Shown here piece by piece: positions 1 to 8,829 of a stretch of DNA of 64,000 nucleotides (its first letter is position 1; every line of letters begins with the position of its first letter). Under the pieces are notes generated by a model. The model did not search any database and was not told the origin of the DNA. It saw only the letters and a list, made by a program, of their open reading frames with translations. Origin of the DNA: Hymenobacter gummosus (lineage in GTDB: Bacteria; Bacteroidota; Bacteroidia; Cytophagales; Hymenobacteraceae); contig NZ_RXOF01000001.1 in assembly GCF_003970915.1 (NCBI RefSeq), positions 558,001-622,000 on the forward strand. Direction: 5' to 3'. The position numbers and the translations under genes were made by a program.

Positions 1-41
1 TGGTAGTTTAATCCCAGGCCGATTTCCCTTACCCTTTCCGT

Positions 42-1862
42 ATGGCTGCCCAAGCCCACCTGCAAGACCAGATTCGTCAGCTGCCGCACCGTCCTGGCAT
101 CTACAAGTATTTCGACGTGGAGGACCGGATTATCTACGTGGGCAAGGCTGTGGACATCCGCAAGCGCGTCAGCAGCTACTTCACCAAGCAGGACCACAAT
201 AAGAAGACCCAGCAGCTGGTCAAGAACATCCACCGCATCGAATTCACCATTGTGGATTCGGAGTCGGATGCCTTTCTGCTCGAAAACAACCTCATCAAGC
301 AGCACCAGCCCAAATACAACATCCTGCTCAAGGACGGCAAGACCTACCCGTACATCTGCGTGACCAACGAGCGGTTTCCGCGGGTGCTGCCTACGCGCAA
401 CAAAATCAACGACGGCTCCCGCTACTATGGCCCCTATGCCACTGGCACGGGCCTGAACGTGATTCTGGAGCTAATCCGGGCGCTGTATCCGCTCCGCACC
501 TGTACGTACAACCTGAGCCCGGAAAACGTGGCTGCTGGCAAATACAAGGTTTGCCTGGAGTATCACCTCGGCAACTGCAAGGGCCCTTGCCAGGATTTGA
601 TTGACGAGGAAAGCTACAACTACCACATCCAGCAAATCCGCAACATCCTCTCCGGTAACCTGAGCGTGGCCAAGGCCTACTTCAAGGACCGCATGATGCA
701 GGCCGCCGGTGAACAGCAGTACGAGCTGGCCCACCAGTTCAAGGTCAAGCTTGACAAGCTCGACGACTTCCAGGCCAAAAGCACCATCGTCAACGCCTCG
801 TTGTCGAACATCGACGTGTTCAGCATTGCCTCCAACGAGAAGTCAGCCTTCATCAACTACCTCAAGGTGATGAACGGCTCCATCATCCAGACGCAGTCCC
901 TGGAAGTGCAGAAGAAGCTCGACGAAACCGACGCGGAAATTCTGGCGCCGATGGTGATGCAGCTGCGGCAGGAGTTTGAGAGCGAGTCCAAGGAAATCCT
1001 GGTCAACGTGGAGTTGCCCGCTTTGCCCCTGCCGGGCGTGAAAGTGGCCGTACCCGAAATCGGGGACAAACGCAAGCTGCTCAACCTCTCCATCAAGAAC
1101 GTCCTCTACCTGCGCAAGGAAAAGGAAGCCATGAACGAGAAGGGCAAGGAAGTAAACGAAGTACGCATCCTCGAAACGGCCAAGAAGGACTTGCACCTCA
1201 AGGAGCTGCCGCGCCACATCGAGTGCTTCGACAATTCCAACTTCCAGGGCGACAACCCCGTGGCCGCTATGGTGTGCTTCCGCAATGCCAAGCCCAGCAA
1301 GAAGGACTACCGCCACTTCCACATCAAAACCGTCGTCGGCCCCAACGACTTCGACTCCATGTACGAAATCGTCACGCGCCGCTACCGCCGCCTGCTCGAC
1401 GAAGGCGCCAGCCTGCCCCAGCTCATTATTGTCGACGGCGGCAAAGGACAGTTAGGCATGGGCGTCAAGGCGCTGAAAGACCTCGGCCTCTGGGGGCAGA
1501 TTCCTATCATCGGCATTGCCAAGCGCCTGGAGGAAATCTACGTACCCAACGACCCACTCCCCCTCTACATCGACAAGAAGAGCGAGACGCTGCGCCTCAT
1601 CCAGCGCATGCGCGACGAAGCCCACCGCTTCGGCATCACCTTCCACCGCTCCCGCCGCGACGCCGCCACCCTCAAGACCGAGCTGACCGACGTGAAAGGC
1701 CTCGGTCCCGTCACCGCCGATAAGCTGCTCAATAAGTTTAAGTCGGTGAAGAAGATCAAGGAGTTGAGCGAATCGGAGTTGGTAGCCGAAATCGGCAAAG
1801 CTAAAACCAAAGTCCTGCTCGACTATTTCGCCAGTCAGGAATCATCTGCCGAAGCCAGCTAG
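42..1862 (+). CDS. uvrC: Excinuclease ABC subunit C
   Basis: Nuclease subunit of UvrABC nucleotide-excision repair, cutting on both sides of a lesion marked by UvrA/UvrB. At 606 residues it has normal family length. The N-terminus carries the GIY-YIG nuclease (GIYKYF near residue 19, YVGKAVDIRKR just after). Four cysteines follow at about 154, 171, 179 and 183, as in UvrC proteins reported to hold an Fe-S cluster. A UVR motif (YELAHQFKVKLDKLDD) lies near 227-245. The RNase H-like second nuclease includes IECFDNSNFQG, and tandem helix-hairpin-helix motifs (VKGLGPVTADKLL) close the protein. It stands alone and is separated from the convergent gldN by a bidirectional hairpin. The identification is secure. 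Confidence 0.97.
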   Translation: MAAQAHLQDQIRQLPHRPGIYKYFDVEDRIIYVGKAVDIRKRVSSYFTKQDHNKKTQQLVKNIHRIEFTIVDSESDAFLLENNLIKQHQPKYNILLKDGKTYPYICVTNERFPRVLPTRNKINDGSRYYGPYATGTGLNVILELIRALYPLRTCTYNLSPENVAAGKYKVCLEYHLGNCKGPCQDLIDEESYNYHIQQIRNILSGNLSVAKAYFKDRMMQAAGEQQYELAHQFKVKLDKLDDFQAKSTIVNASLSNIDVFSIASNEKSAFINYLKVMNGSIIQTQSLEVQKKLDETDAEILAPMVMQLRQEFESESKEILVNVELPALPLPGVKVAVPEIGDKRKLLNLSIKNVLYLRKEKEAMNEKGKEVNEVRILETAKKDLHLKELPRHIECFDNSNFQGDNPVAAMVCFRNAKPSKKDYRHFHIKTVVGPNDFDSMYEIVTRRYRRLLDEGASLPQLIIVDGGKGQLGMGVKALKDLGLWGQIPIIGIAKRLEEIYVPNDPLPLYIDKKSETLRLIQRMRDEAHRFGITFHRSRRDAATLKTELTDVKGLGPVTADKLLNKFKSVKKIKELSESELVAEIGKAKTKVLLDYFASQESSAEAS

Positions 1863-1880
1863 CATCTGGCCGACCTTACA

Positions 1881-1920
1881 AAGCAAAAGCCCCCGCCAAT
1901 CTTGGCGGGGGCTTTTGCTT
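1881..1920. terminator. Bidirectional intrinsic terminator between uvrC and gldN
   Basis: An 18-bp perfect stem (arms 1881-1898 and 1903-1920, loop ATCT) begins and ends in A/T-rich steps (AAGCAAAAGCC / GGCTTTTGCTT). It can therefore terminate uvrC on the plus strand and the gld operon on the minus strand. It lies directly after the uvrC stop. Confidence 0.85.
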
Positions 1921-1921
1921 G

Positions 1922-1979
1922 CTAGATCAATCGTTCACGAAATCCGTGAAATCCGACCAATCCGTCTAAATCCGTGATT
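1922..1979. repeat. Degenerate tandem AATCCGTG-word repeat
   Basis: Several imperfect copies of a word like AAATCCGTG / AATCCGTC, about 9-11 bp apart, fill the gap between the terminator and the gldN stop codon. The same word in the opposite orientation (CACGGATTT, GCGGATTT, ACGGATT) recurs at 25703-25750 after the CDF exporter gene. No coding potential is seen. Confidence 0.6.
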
Positions 1980-2960
1980 CTAGAAGCTCCACAGGCTGTA
2001 CTCGTAGTCGATCAGGTCCGAGGCAGCTTGCGAAGCAGCCAGGATGCCTTGCTTCGGGTCACCGTAGATTTCGTCGAGGCGCTGGTCGCCGGGGTTCGAA
2101 ACCTTGGTGATGTAGGAGTTGAACAGCCACAGCTCAAATGCGTCAGCCAGATTCTTGTGCTGGGCGTCGTTCTGGGGGTTAAACCAGATGGCTTTGTCCG
2201 GGTTCGAGCGGAACACCTTCACCAAGTCGCTGTACTTGAACGTGCCAATCGGCTTGTCGATACCAGCGGCGTTGCCGGGAGCCGTTGCCGGCACTACCAG
2301 CGTGATGGTCTTGATGTCGTGATACATTCTCGACCGTTTCTTGTCGAAAATCATATCCTCTTTCAATTCCAACTGGTACAGGTCCTTCGGACGGTACTCG
2401 TAGCTCGGGGGAGCTGCCGGCTTCGGGGGCTCAACCGCCACGGTTTCGTAGATGATTTTGCCCTTCTTGTCCTTCAGCGGCTTGCCGTTGGCACCCAGCT
2501 TCGGCTGACGCTTGATCTTAGCAGCCGACGAAGTGGGGGTAGAGCCCCAGCCACCGCCGCCACCGCCCCAGTCACCACCACCAGTGTCCTCGGTCAAACC
2601 AGCTTTCTTTTCCTCCTCAGACAGGCCTTGGTTAGCCTCCTGGAAAGAAGAGTTGTTCTTGATTTCTTCCGAAGTGAAGGTAGTCGTGAGCGAGTCACTG
2701 CGGTAAGCCTGCAGTTCGCCGCGCTTCACGGCATCGAGAATCACGCGGGTGATTTCCTTGCCTTCCGAAAACATCGGCTTGTTCTGCTTCTCGCGCAGGT
2801 CAATCTGGCGCCACACCGTTTTGCGGAACATAATGTCCGTGCTCGGGATGGGACGGTAGGAGCCGTTGCTGCTGGCCGTCGTAGCCGTTTCCTGAGCCGA
2901 CGCCGATACCGACAACGTCAGACCAACCGCCAGCGCGGCAAAGGAAGTGTACTTGTTCAT
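1980..2960 (-). CDS. gldN: Type IX secretion / gliding motility protein GldN
   Basis: Periplasmic component of the type IX secretion system (PorN in Porphyromonas). In that family it partners GldK in a ring under the outer membrane and contacts GldM. The 326 residues start with a signal peptide (MNKYTSFAALAVGLTLSVSA, cleavage near SAQ). The GldN-type core includes RPIPSTDIMFRKTVWRQIDLREKQN, and KDLYQLELKEDMIFDKKRSRMYHDIK with IWFNPQN lies later. A Gly/Trp-rich insertion (DWGGGGGGWGS) at about 150-160 looks like a lineage-specific linker. It is the last gene of the minus-strand gldK-L-M-N operon, 49 bp after gldM, and ends against the uvrC terminator. Confidence 0.95.
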   Translation of the reverse strand: MNKYTSFAALAVGLTLSVSASAQETATTASSNGSYRPIPSTDIMFRKTVWRQIDLREKQNKPMFSEGKEITRVILDAVKRGELQAYRSDSLTTTFTSEEIKNNSSFQEANQGLSEEEKKAGLTEDTGGGDWGGGGGGWGSTPTSSAAKIKRQPKLGANGKPLKDKKGKIIYETVAVEPPKPAAPPSYEYRPKDLYQLELKEDMIFDKKRSRMYHDIKTITLVVPATAPGNAAGIDKPIGTFKYSDLVKVFRSNPDKAIWFNPQNDAQHKNLADAFELWLFNSYITKVSNPGDQRLDEIYGDPKQGILAASQAASDLIDYEYSLWSF

Positions 2961-3009
2961 GTGAGGGAAAGGATAAAAGGCAGCTGGTTAGTTCAACAAC
3001 CAACCTGAA

Positions 3010-4590
3010 TTACAGCAGCGGAACGTTGAAAGCTTTCGTCATGCGCACTTCCTCCTGCTCACCGCGGAAGTTCATGCGACGCACTTCTTTCACTTCAACG
3101 AACAGACGGTCACCTTCGCGTGCAGCGTTAACTACGTTGGTCAGGTTAGCATCCGGGCCTTCGAAGGTCATCGTCTGCATTGCGGGGCGACGGCCACGCA
3201 CCAGCGTTACTTCGTAGCGGGTCACGCGGTAGCGGGCGTCTTCCGGCAGGAAGTTGGCAAAGCCCTGATCCGGCACGGCGCGCAGGCTCATGTTGCGAAC
3301 GGCCGTGATGGGGGTACCTTGCTTTTCGTTCACTTCGCGGCCACCCACCAGGCACTTGATGTCCGGCTTGGGAATCGGACGAACCTTGAAGGTCTGCGAG
3401 CCGATAGCGTTGCCGCTGCTGCTCACGTTCAGGGTTACTTCGCCCGAGTTCGGCACCAGCGTTACCTCACCGGTTTTGGAACCGGTGATAACCTGGGCGC
3501 CCGAGGCCGAGAAGCCCGGCTTGTAGTTGGCACCCAGCGCCGGTACAGTCACCGTCAGCTTGTTGCCGCACTTGAAGTACAGAGCCTGTACCGAAGCCGA
3601 TTGAATCTGCATTACGGGTTTGGTCACCATGTAAGGAACCTTCACCGTAAACGTCGTATCACGCCCGGCATTGCGGATGCGAACCGTACCGGTCCACTCT
3701 TTTTTTGCAACACCTTCTGCGTTGAACGCACCCGGGGTAGCGGTGAACTCAATCTTGCCCTTGCCATCCGTGACCTTCAACGGCGAACCGTTCAAGGTCA
3801 TGGTCGGGGTAAGGCTCGAAGCCGATGCCGTCAGGAATAGGTCGGCCTTGTACTTGGTACCAGCCGCTACCGTGTTAGATTCCGCAGAGGCGAAAGCGCT
3901 GATCTTGTCGAATACAATGGTCTTGGCGCCCACTTTCTCGGCCAATCTGCCCAGCGCGTCAGCTTCGTACTCCAGTACCTCGGCTTCTTTCTGCGACAGC
4001 ACGGCCAAAGCGGCTACCAGCGGCGTGTTTTCAAAGTTCAGTTCCGCAAAGTTCTTGCTCTTCTGCTCCTTCTCCGTCACGGCCGGGTCTTCACTTGCAT
4101 CCAGTGCCAGGGTCTTGGCATCCGGCACGTAGGCCTTGATGTAGTCCGAGTATTTGTTCAACTCAGTCTTCAAGGGGTAGGCAAGACCGTTCTTGTTACC
4201 GCCCAGCATGAGTTCGGCGACTTTGTCTTCCGAGCTCATGTTCTTGTATTCGTTTTTGCCTTTGACGTTTTCCGTCTTCGCAATTAGCTTGTCCCGCACG
4301 TCGCGCAGGTAGGCTACCATGGCCTTGGTCCGCTCGCGTACTTGCTTGCTTTGCTCCAGAACCGCTAAGTCCTGCTTCTGACTCTGATTCTTTTTTACCT
4401 GAGCCTGAATACTCTCGATCTGCTTGTCGTTCGCATTATCGACCTTCTCATTGACGCCTAACAAGCTGTCATCAAGAAATTTGAACTTGAGCAGAATCGC
4501 GGAGTTTACTTGCAGCGCGAGAAGGGCAGTCAGTACCAAGTACATCATGCCAATCATCTTCTGCCGCGGTGTTTCTTTACCTCCCGCCAT
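3010..4590 (-). CDS. gldM: Type IX secretion / gliding motor protein GldM
   Basis: Inner-membrane and periplasmic shaft of the GldLM ion-driven motor that powers type IX secretion and gliding. The 526 residues have one N-terminal transmembrane helix (about 11-33) followed by a long periplasmic region, matching the usual 510-530 residue architecture. Arg9 and Tyr17, residues studied in the Flavobacterium GldM membrane segment, are both present (TPRQKMIGMMYLVLTALLAL). The periplasmic part carries repeated beta-domains, with short motifs such as VPALGANYKPGFSASG and RPIPKPDIKCLVGG near 380-430. It lies between gldL and gldN with gaps of 71 and 49 bp, consistent with cotranscription. Confidence 0.96.
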   Translation of the reverse strand: MAGGKETPRQKMIGMMYLVLTALLALQVNSAILLKFKFLDDSLLGVNEKVDNANDKQIESIQAQVKKNQSQKQDLAVLEQSKQVRERTKAMVAYLRDVRDKLIAKTENVKGKNEYKNMSSEDKVAELMLGGNKNGLAYPLKTELNKYSDYIKAYVPDAKTLALDASEDPAVTEKEQKSKNFAELNFENTPLVAALAVLSQKEAEVLEYEADALGRLAEKVGAKTIVFDKISAFASAESNTVAAGTKYKADLFLTASASSLTPTMTLNGSPLKVTDGKGKIEFTATPGAFNAEGVAKKEWTGTVRIRNAGRDTTFTVKVPYMVTKPVMQIQSASVQALYFKCGNKLTVTVPALGANYKPGFSASGAQVITGSKTGEVTLVPNSGEVTLNVSSSGNAIGSQTFKVRPIPKPDIKCLVGGREVNEKQGTPITAVRNMSLRAVPDQGFANFLPEDARYRVTRYEVTLVRGRRPAMQTMTFEGPDANLTNVVNAAREGDRLFVEVKEVRRMNFRGEQEEVRMTKAFNVPLL

Positions 4591-4661
4591 TGTTATTGTT
4601 TCCTATGAAAGAGACTTGGGTGGATGAAAACCAACGTCAATTCTTAGCGTGTCCCAGCTAA

Positions 4662-5465
4662 TTAGCTGGTAGCACGCATAGCGTTCAGCATGTTGCCGTA
4701 CACGCGGTTCAGCGAGTTCAGGTTGACCGTCAGCTTGGCCACTTCATCCTTGAACTGCTCGGTGTCTTTGCCAGCACTTACCAGGTTTTCCATAGCCTGG
4801 CTCAGCGTGCCGTAGAACTTGTTCATGGACTTCAGGTGCGTGTTGGCATCCTGCAGCTCCATCTCGTACACCGCGTTCAGCGCGCCCAGGTTCTTGGTCA
4901 CGTTCTGCACCTGCAGGTGGTACTCCTTGGCATCGGAGGTAGCAGCCGACATGGCCGACATGGCATCGGCGGTCTGTTTGTAAGCGGTATTGATATTGTC
5001 CAGCGACTGAGCAGCCGTGCGTACGCGCTGCGTGTACTCGTCGGTAGCGTTGGTGGCGTCACCCAGCTTGGTCAGTTGCGAGGTGGTGGTCGTCAGGCGG
5101 TTCAGGCCCTCGCCCAGCGACTTGATGGCGTCGGGCGTTACGTTGGCGTCCTTCAGCATATCGTCGAGCTTGCGGGTAAGGCCCTTGCCCGAGTTATCAG
5201 CGGCAAACGAAGCGCTGTCGGTCGAGGGGTCGTAGCCCTCGGAGAGCTGCGGGTATACCAGAGCCCAGTCCGGGTCTTTGTGAACGGGTTGGAAAGCACT
5301 GAGTGCGAAGATCAGAGCTTCCGTGAGCAGACCCACCGTCAGCATCGCGTCAGCGCCCGGCAAGTGCCGGATCTTAAACAAGGCCCCTACAATTACAACC
5401 GCAGCACCGAGGCCATACACCATCGGCATCACCTTGTCAAAGAAGAAATTTCCCTTTTTGGCCAT
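4662..5465 (-). CDS. gldL: Type IX secretion / gliding motor protein GldL
   Basis: Stator-type inner-membrane protein. In known systems a GldL pentamer surrounds a GldM dimer and converts proton flow into rotation. The 267 residues have two N-terminal helices (about 12-31 and 40-58) and a long cytoplasmic coiled-coil-rich tail. The functionally important membrane glutamate is at position 49 (GLLTEALIFALSAF), exactly as in Flavobacterium johnsoniae GldL. The tail is rich in Asn, Thr, Leu and Ala heptad-like segments (KLGDATNATDEYTQRVRTAA onward). It is the second gene of the gldKLMN operon. Confidence 0.96.
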   Translation of the reverse strand: MAKKGNFFFDKVMPMVYGLGAAVVIVGALFKIRHLPGADAMLTVGLLTEALIFALSAFQPVHKDPDWALVYPQLSEGYDPSTDSASFAADNSGKGLTRKLDDMLKDANVTPDAIKSLGEGLNRLTTTTSQLTKLGDATNATDEYTQRVRTAAQSLDNINTAYKQTADAMSAMSAATSDAKEYHLQVQNVTKNLGALNAVYEMELQDANTHLKSMNKFYGTLSQAMENLVSAGKDTEQFKDEVAKLTVNLNSLNRVYGNMLNAMRATS

Positions 5466-5530
5466 TTTGGGTAAGAAAGAAAGAAGTGGGTGTGAGGTTG
5501 ACTTAAAAAAAGAGGGAAAACTGAGGGTGG

Positions 5531-6547
5531 TTACAAGCTATTGTTGGTACCCATACCGATTTGGATCAGCGCGCAGCGGAAACCGATGTAGGAGCGAGCC
5601 GAGTCCTGGTATTCAAAGTTACGGGTACCGGTTTCGAGGAAGTAGGCAATGTCCTTCCACGAGCCACCGCGCACAACTTTGCGCGGTTCGTTGTCATCGG
5701 GGTTGGTAGGGTTCATGTCCCACACCACCGGCATCGACGACTCCATGTAAGCGTCGTCGCACCATTCGGCCACGTTACCCGACATGTCGTACAGGCCGAA
5801 GTCGTTCGGGAAGTAAGCTCCCACCGGCGAGGTGTAAGCGTAGCCATCCGAAGCGTAGTCGCCACGGCCGGGCTTGAAGTTAGCCAGCATGCAGCCTTTG
5901 GAGTTGCGCAGGTACGGACCGCCCCAGGGGAAGCTAGCCAGTTCGCGGCCGCCGCGGGCAGCGTACTCCCACTCAGCCTCCGAGGGCAGGCGGAAGCCCG
6001 GTACGCCAGCTACGCCCGTTTCGGCAGCAGCAGCGTTCTTGTTCTTGGTGCGCCAGTTGCAGAAATACTTAGCAGCAAACCAGTCGACACCAACTACGGG
6101 GTACTCGTCGAAGGCGGGGTGGCTGTAGTAGTATTCCATCAGCGGGTCACCCATGTGGTAGGTGAAGTCGCGTACCCACACTGTGGTGTCGGGGTACAGC
6201 TCCGTCATGATGTATTCCTGGCCCAGTACATCAATCGAGTCCTGCATCACGGCGTTCATGAACTGCCGGTACTCGTTGTTGGTGATTTCCGTCTCGTCCA
6301 TGTAGAAGCCGGCGATGGTCACCTGCTTGTTCATGTTGACCATCGAAGCGGCAATGTCTTCGTCGGTCTGGCCCATGTGGAAGGTTCCACCAGGGCAAGG
6401 AACCATCCCGAAAGGAACCTCCTGCGGGTTGAATTCCGGTCGGTCCTGAGCTCCTACCAGGTCACCCTGAGGGGCGTTGCCGAAGCTGCAAGCCCCCAAC
6501 ATCAAGGCCACGGAGGCGATGAGGGGCAAACCAAGAAACTTGTTCAT
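5531..6547 (-). CDS. gldK: Type IX secretion lipoprotein GldK
   Basis: Outer-membrane lipoprotein with a formylglycine-generating-enzyme/sulfatase-modifying fold. It forms the GldKN periplasmic ring of the type IX system and is not thought to be catalytic. The start at 6547 is preferred over an in-frame ATG 102 bp upstream because it gives a clean lipoprotein signal (MNKFLGLPLIASVALMLGAC, Cys at residue 20) and leaves room for the promoter at 6607-6638. The 338-residue product shows FGE-family signatures: GTFHMGQTDEDI, RLPSEAEWEYAARGG, GNVAEWCDDAY and RVVRGGSWKD, with a C-terminal YIGFRCAL. It is the first gene of gldKLMN. Confidence 0.95.
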   Translation of the reverse strand: MNKFLGLPLIASVALMLGACSFGNAPQGDLVGAQDRPEFNPQEVPFGMVPCPGGTFHMGQTDEDIAASMVNMNKQVTIAGFYMDETEITNNEYRQFMNAVMQDSIDVLGQEYIMTELYPDTTVWVRDFTYHMGDPLMEYYYSHPAFDEYPVVGVDWFAAKYFCNWRTKNKNAAAAETGVAGVPGFRLPSEAEWEYAARGGRELASFPWGGPYLRNSKGCMLANFKPGRGDYASDGYAYTSPVGAYFPNDFGLYDMSGNVAEWCDDAYMESSMPVVWDMNPTNPDDNEPRKVVRGGSWKDIAYFLETGTRNFEYQDSARSYIGFRCALIQIGMGTNNSL

Positions 6548-6606
6548 GTGAGGGTGAAAGTGACTGTTCAGGCGGCGATACCCAAAGATTACAATTTTGC
6601 GCTTGG

Positions 6607-6638
6607 CAAATTTAGCGACAATGCTGTTCGCAAACAAG
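6607..6638 (-). promoter_or_regulatory. Predicted promoter of gldKLMN
   Basis: On the minus strand a -7 box TAAATTTG (6607-6614) is preceded, after 20 bases, by CTTG (6635-6638). This fits the Bacteroidota consensus TTTG-N19/20-TAnnTTTG. It predicts a transcript start near 6600 and a leader of roughly 50 bases before the gldK ATG at 6547. Confidence 0.6.
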
Positions 6639-6780
6639 CGTTTGACCAAACCCCATCCGTTTGTCTACGAATTGGTTAGCCAATCCACCAAACGGAATGA
6701 GGTGCCGAGTTATTACACAGTGGCCAAAAACCGGTTTGCTTAGCCTGCCAGTCTTGGGTAGTTAAACCGCAGGTTGCTTA

Positions 6781-7770
6781 CTAGAAGCTGTAGCGGGGGG
6801 TGCGAATGGCAGGGCGCGTAGCCGGCCCAGGCTTGGGCAGACGGTAGGAGAGCATGATTTCGTGCGAACCAGTTGCACGGGCATCTTGGTTAAATGCAAC
6901 CCAGTCAAAGGCATAACCAATACGCAGCACGTTATCCTTCAACAAGGAGCCGCCAACCATACCGGTCAGAGATTCGTCGTAGCGGTAGCCAACGCCACCC
7001 CAGAAACGGTCGCTGAAAGTAGCCCGCACGCCGGCCTCAAACGAATTATTATCAGACGTAAATTTCTTGCTGTCGCCAAACTTACCCGGCAGCACCACTT
7101 TGCCGATGGCCGTGGGAGTCAGCACGATTTCGTCGGTCAGGTCAAAGTTATATCCGACGGTTAGGTAAGCGTGATTCTCAGCCGTGCTCTTAGCCGTCTT
7201 AGTGCCTTCCTGGGTTTGGAATTGAAATTCCGAGCGCAGCAGATTATTCACGCTCAGACCAGCATACCACTTGGGCGATTCGTACCACACACCAACCCCG
7301 GCTTCAAACTTCCGGTCGCTGCTGTTGTAAGGTACGCTCGGATCTTCCGGGTCGACAGCACGATACTGGCCTTTGTTCAGGTTGTGGAAAATACCCTGTA
7401 CGCCCAGACCCAGCTTGCCGGCATCACCGATTTTGAGGTGCTTCGAATAGGAAACCGAAGCGGTAGTGACTTTCGACTCCGCAATAAGGTTGCGGTAGAT
7501 GTTAACGCCAACGCCCCCACCGATGGCCCGCACCGGCACGGCAATGCTCAGCAGGCCCACTTTGTCGTCACCGTTCGGATCAAACCCTTTGTAATTGAAG
7601 TACTGGCTACGTACCAAGGAGGTAATCTCACCCTGCTCCTTAATGCCGGCATAGGCAGGATTCAGGTACATGCCGTTGAAGCCGTAGTGGCTAAACTGGG
7701 GTTGCTGTTGGGCAACAGCGGACCCTGCCACTGCGGAGAGCAGGAGGGTGGCAAGTAAATTTCCCTTCAT
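6781..7770 (-). CDS. PorP/SprF-family type IX secretion outer-membrane protein
   Basis: Outer-membrane beta-barrel protein of the PorP/SprF family, members of which work with the type IX machinery and with surface attachment of particular substrates. The start at 7770 gives the signal peptide MKGNLLATLLLSAVAGSAVAQ; an ATG three codons upstream is possible. The product is 329 residues. The family start QQPQFSHYGFNGMYLNPAYAG follows cleavage, then alternating beta strands, GVGVWYESPKWYAGLSVNNLL and RFWGGVGYRYDESLTGMVGG. Proximity to gldKLMN mirrors the porP-porK-porL-porM-porN order of Porphyromonas. It has its own promoter at 7828-7858. Confidence 0.92.
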   Translation of the reverse strand: MKGNLLATLLLSAVAGSAVAQQQPQFSHYGFNGMYLNPAYAGIKEQGEITSLVRSQYFNYKGFDPNGDDKVGLLSIAVPVRAIGGGVGVNIYRNLIAESKVTTASVSYSKHLKIGDAGKLGLGVQGIFHNLNKGQYRAVDPEDPSVPYNSSDRKFEAGVGVWYESPKWYAGLSVNNLLRSEFQFQTQEGTKTAKSTAENHAYLTVGYNFDLTDEIVLTPTAIGKVVLPGKFGDSKKFTSDNNSFEAGVRATFSDRFWGGVGYRYDESLTGMVGGSLLKDNVLRIGYAFDWVAFNQDARATGSHEIMLSYRLPKPGPATRPAIRTPRYSF

Positions 7771-7827
7771 AGGAAGCAATTGAGAGGTGGGTGGTTACGG
7801 TTGATGGGTGGGTCAGCGTAAGTTTTT

Positions 7828-7858
7828 CAAATGTATAGAAAAATCACCCCCCAACAAA
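7828..7858 (-). promoter_or_regulatory. Predicted promoter of the PorP/SprF gene (full consensus match)
   Basis: The minus strand reads TTTG (7855-7858), 19 bases, then TACATTTG (7828-7835). This is an exact match to the Bacteroidota consensus TTTG-N19-TAnnTTTG. Transcription would begin near 7821, about 50 bases before the ATG at 7770. Confidence 0.75.
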
Positions 7859-7868
7859 TCATGGCAAA

Positions 7869-7910
7869 AAAACAAGCAGCGGACATAATTATATGTCCGC
7901 TGCTTGTTTT
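7869..7910 (-). terminator. Intrinsic terminator of hemD
   Basis: A 19-bp perfect stem (arms 7869-7887 and 7892-7910, loop ATTA) stands 18 bp after the hemD stop. On the minus strand it runs into a T tract (the complement of AAAAAAA at 7866-7872). The stem also starts with TTTT on the other strand, so it may act both ways. Confidence 0.85.
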
Positions 7911-7928
7911 GGCCCGTTGTAGGCTCTT

Positions 7929-8759
7929 TTAAGCTTTCTGTTTATTGTTGCGCGCCTGCTCTTTGGCTATTTCCGCGCCGTGGTGCAAGCGGATGTAGGC
8001 TTCAATGGCTCCGGTCATCGACGGGGCATTGGGCATGGGAGCCTCAATGTCCAGTTCCAGGCCTGCGTCGCGGACGGCTTTGGCCGTAGTGGGGCCGAAA
8101 GCGGCGATACGCGTGCCCTCCTGCACAAAATCCGGGAAGTTGATGAACAAAGAGCTGATGCCGGACGGGCTAAAGAAGGCCAAGCAGTCATACTTCACGT
8201 CGGACAAGTCCGATAGGTCGCTGGCGACGGTGCGGTAGATGACGGCCTCGGTAAATTTGAAGCCGTTGGCACGCATGAATTCCGGAATGTCGTCTTTGCG
8301 GATATCAGAGCAAGGGTACAAGAATTTCTCCCCTTTGTGCTTCTTGATAACGTCGAACAAGTCGGCAGCGGTGCGTTGGCCGATGAACAGCTTGCGCTTG
8401 CGCAGGACGATGTACTTCTGCAGGTAATTAGCCGTTTGCTCGGAAATGCAGAAATACTTCATTTCGGCGGGCATTTCCAACTTGGCTTCCTGGCAGATGC
8501 GGAAGAAGTGGTCGACGGCGTTACGGCTGGTGAAAATAATGGCCGTATGCTCGAGGATGTTTACTTTTTCCTTGCGGAAGTCCTTGTAGGAAACAGGCTC
8601 AACCTGGATGAATTCGCGAAAATCTACCTTGATGCCGTATTTCTCGGCAATGGCAAAATAGGGCGACACGTCGTTGGCCGGCTTGGGCTGCGTCACCAAG
8701 ATGCTACGAATGCGCTTGGCGTGCCGACCGGAGCCCGGCTTGTCTGTGCTTTCGGCCAT
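7929..8759 (-). CDS. hemD: Uroporphyrinogen-III synthase
   Basis: Cytosolic tetrapyrrole-pathway enzyme that cyclises and inverts ring D of hydroxymethylbilane to give uroporphyrinogen III. The 276 residues cover the usual two-lobed HemD fold with a short basic N-terminal extension. Visible signatures are RSILVTQPKPANDVSPYFAIAEK, the helix around IIFTSRNAVDHFFRICQE, KHKGEKFLYPCSDIRKDDIPE, and the later DCLAFFSPSGISSLF and IAAFGPTTAKAVRDAGL. Sequence conservation in HemD is low, so the call rests on this motif pattern and on the neighbouring DUF4271 gene, a common pairing in Bacteroidota. It is followed by a strong terminator. Confidence 0.92.
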   Translation of the reverse strand: MAESTDKPGSGRHAKRIRSILVTQPKPANDVSPYFAIAEKYGIKVDFREFIQVEPVSYKDFRKEKVNILEHTAIIFTSRNAVDHFFRICQEAKLEMPAEMKYFCISEQTANYLQKYIVLRKRKLFIGQRTAADLFDVIKKHKGEKFLYPCSDIRKDDIPEFMRANGFKFTEAVIYRTVASDLSDLSDVKYDCLAFFSPSGISSLFINFPDFVQEGTRIAAFGPTTAKAVRDAGLELDIEAPMPNAPSMTGAIEAYIRLHHGAEIAKEQARNNKQKA

Positions 8760-8829
8760 ATGGGAAAAGAAAGTAAAACTTAGGCGATATGATGGAGGGG
8801 TTGCGGCGGACCTCCCAAAAAGGGCTTGC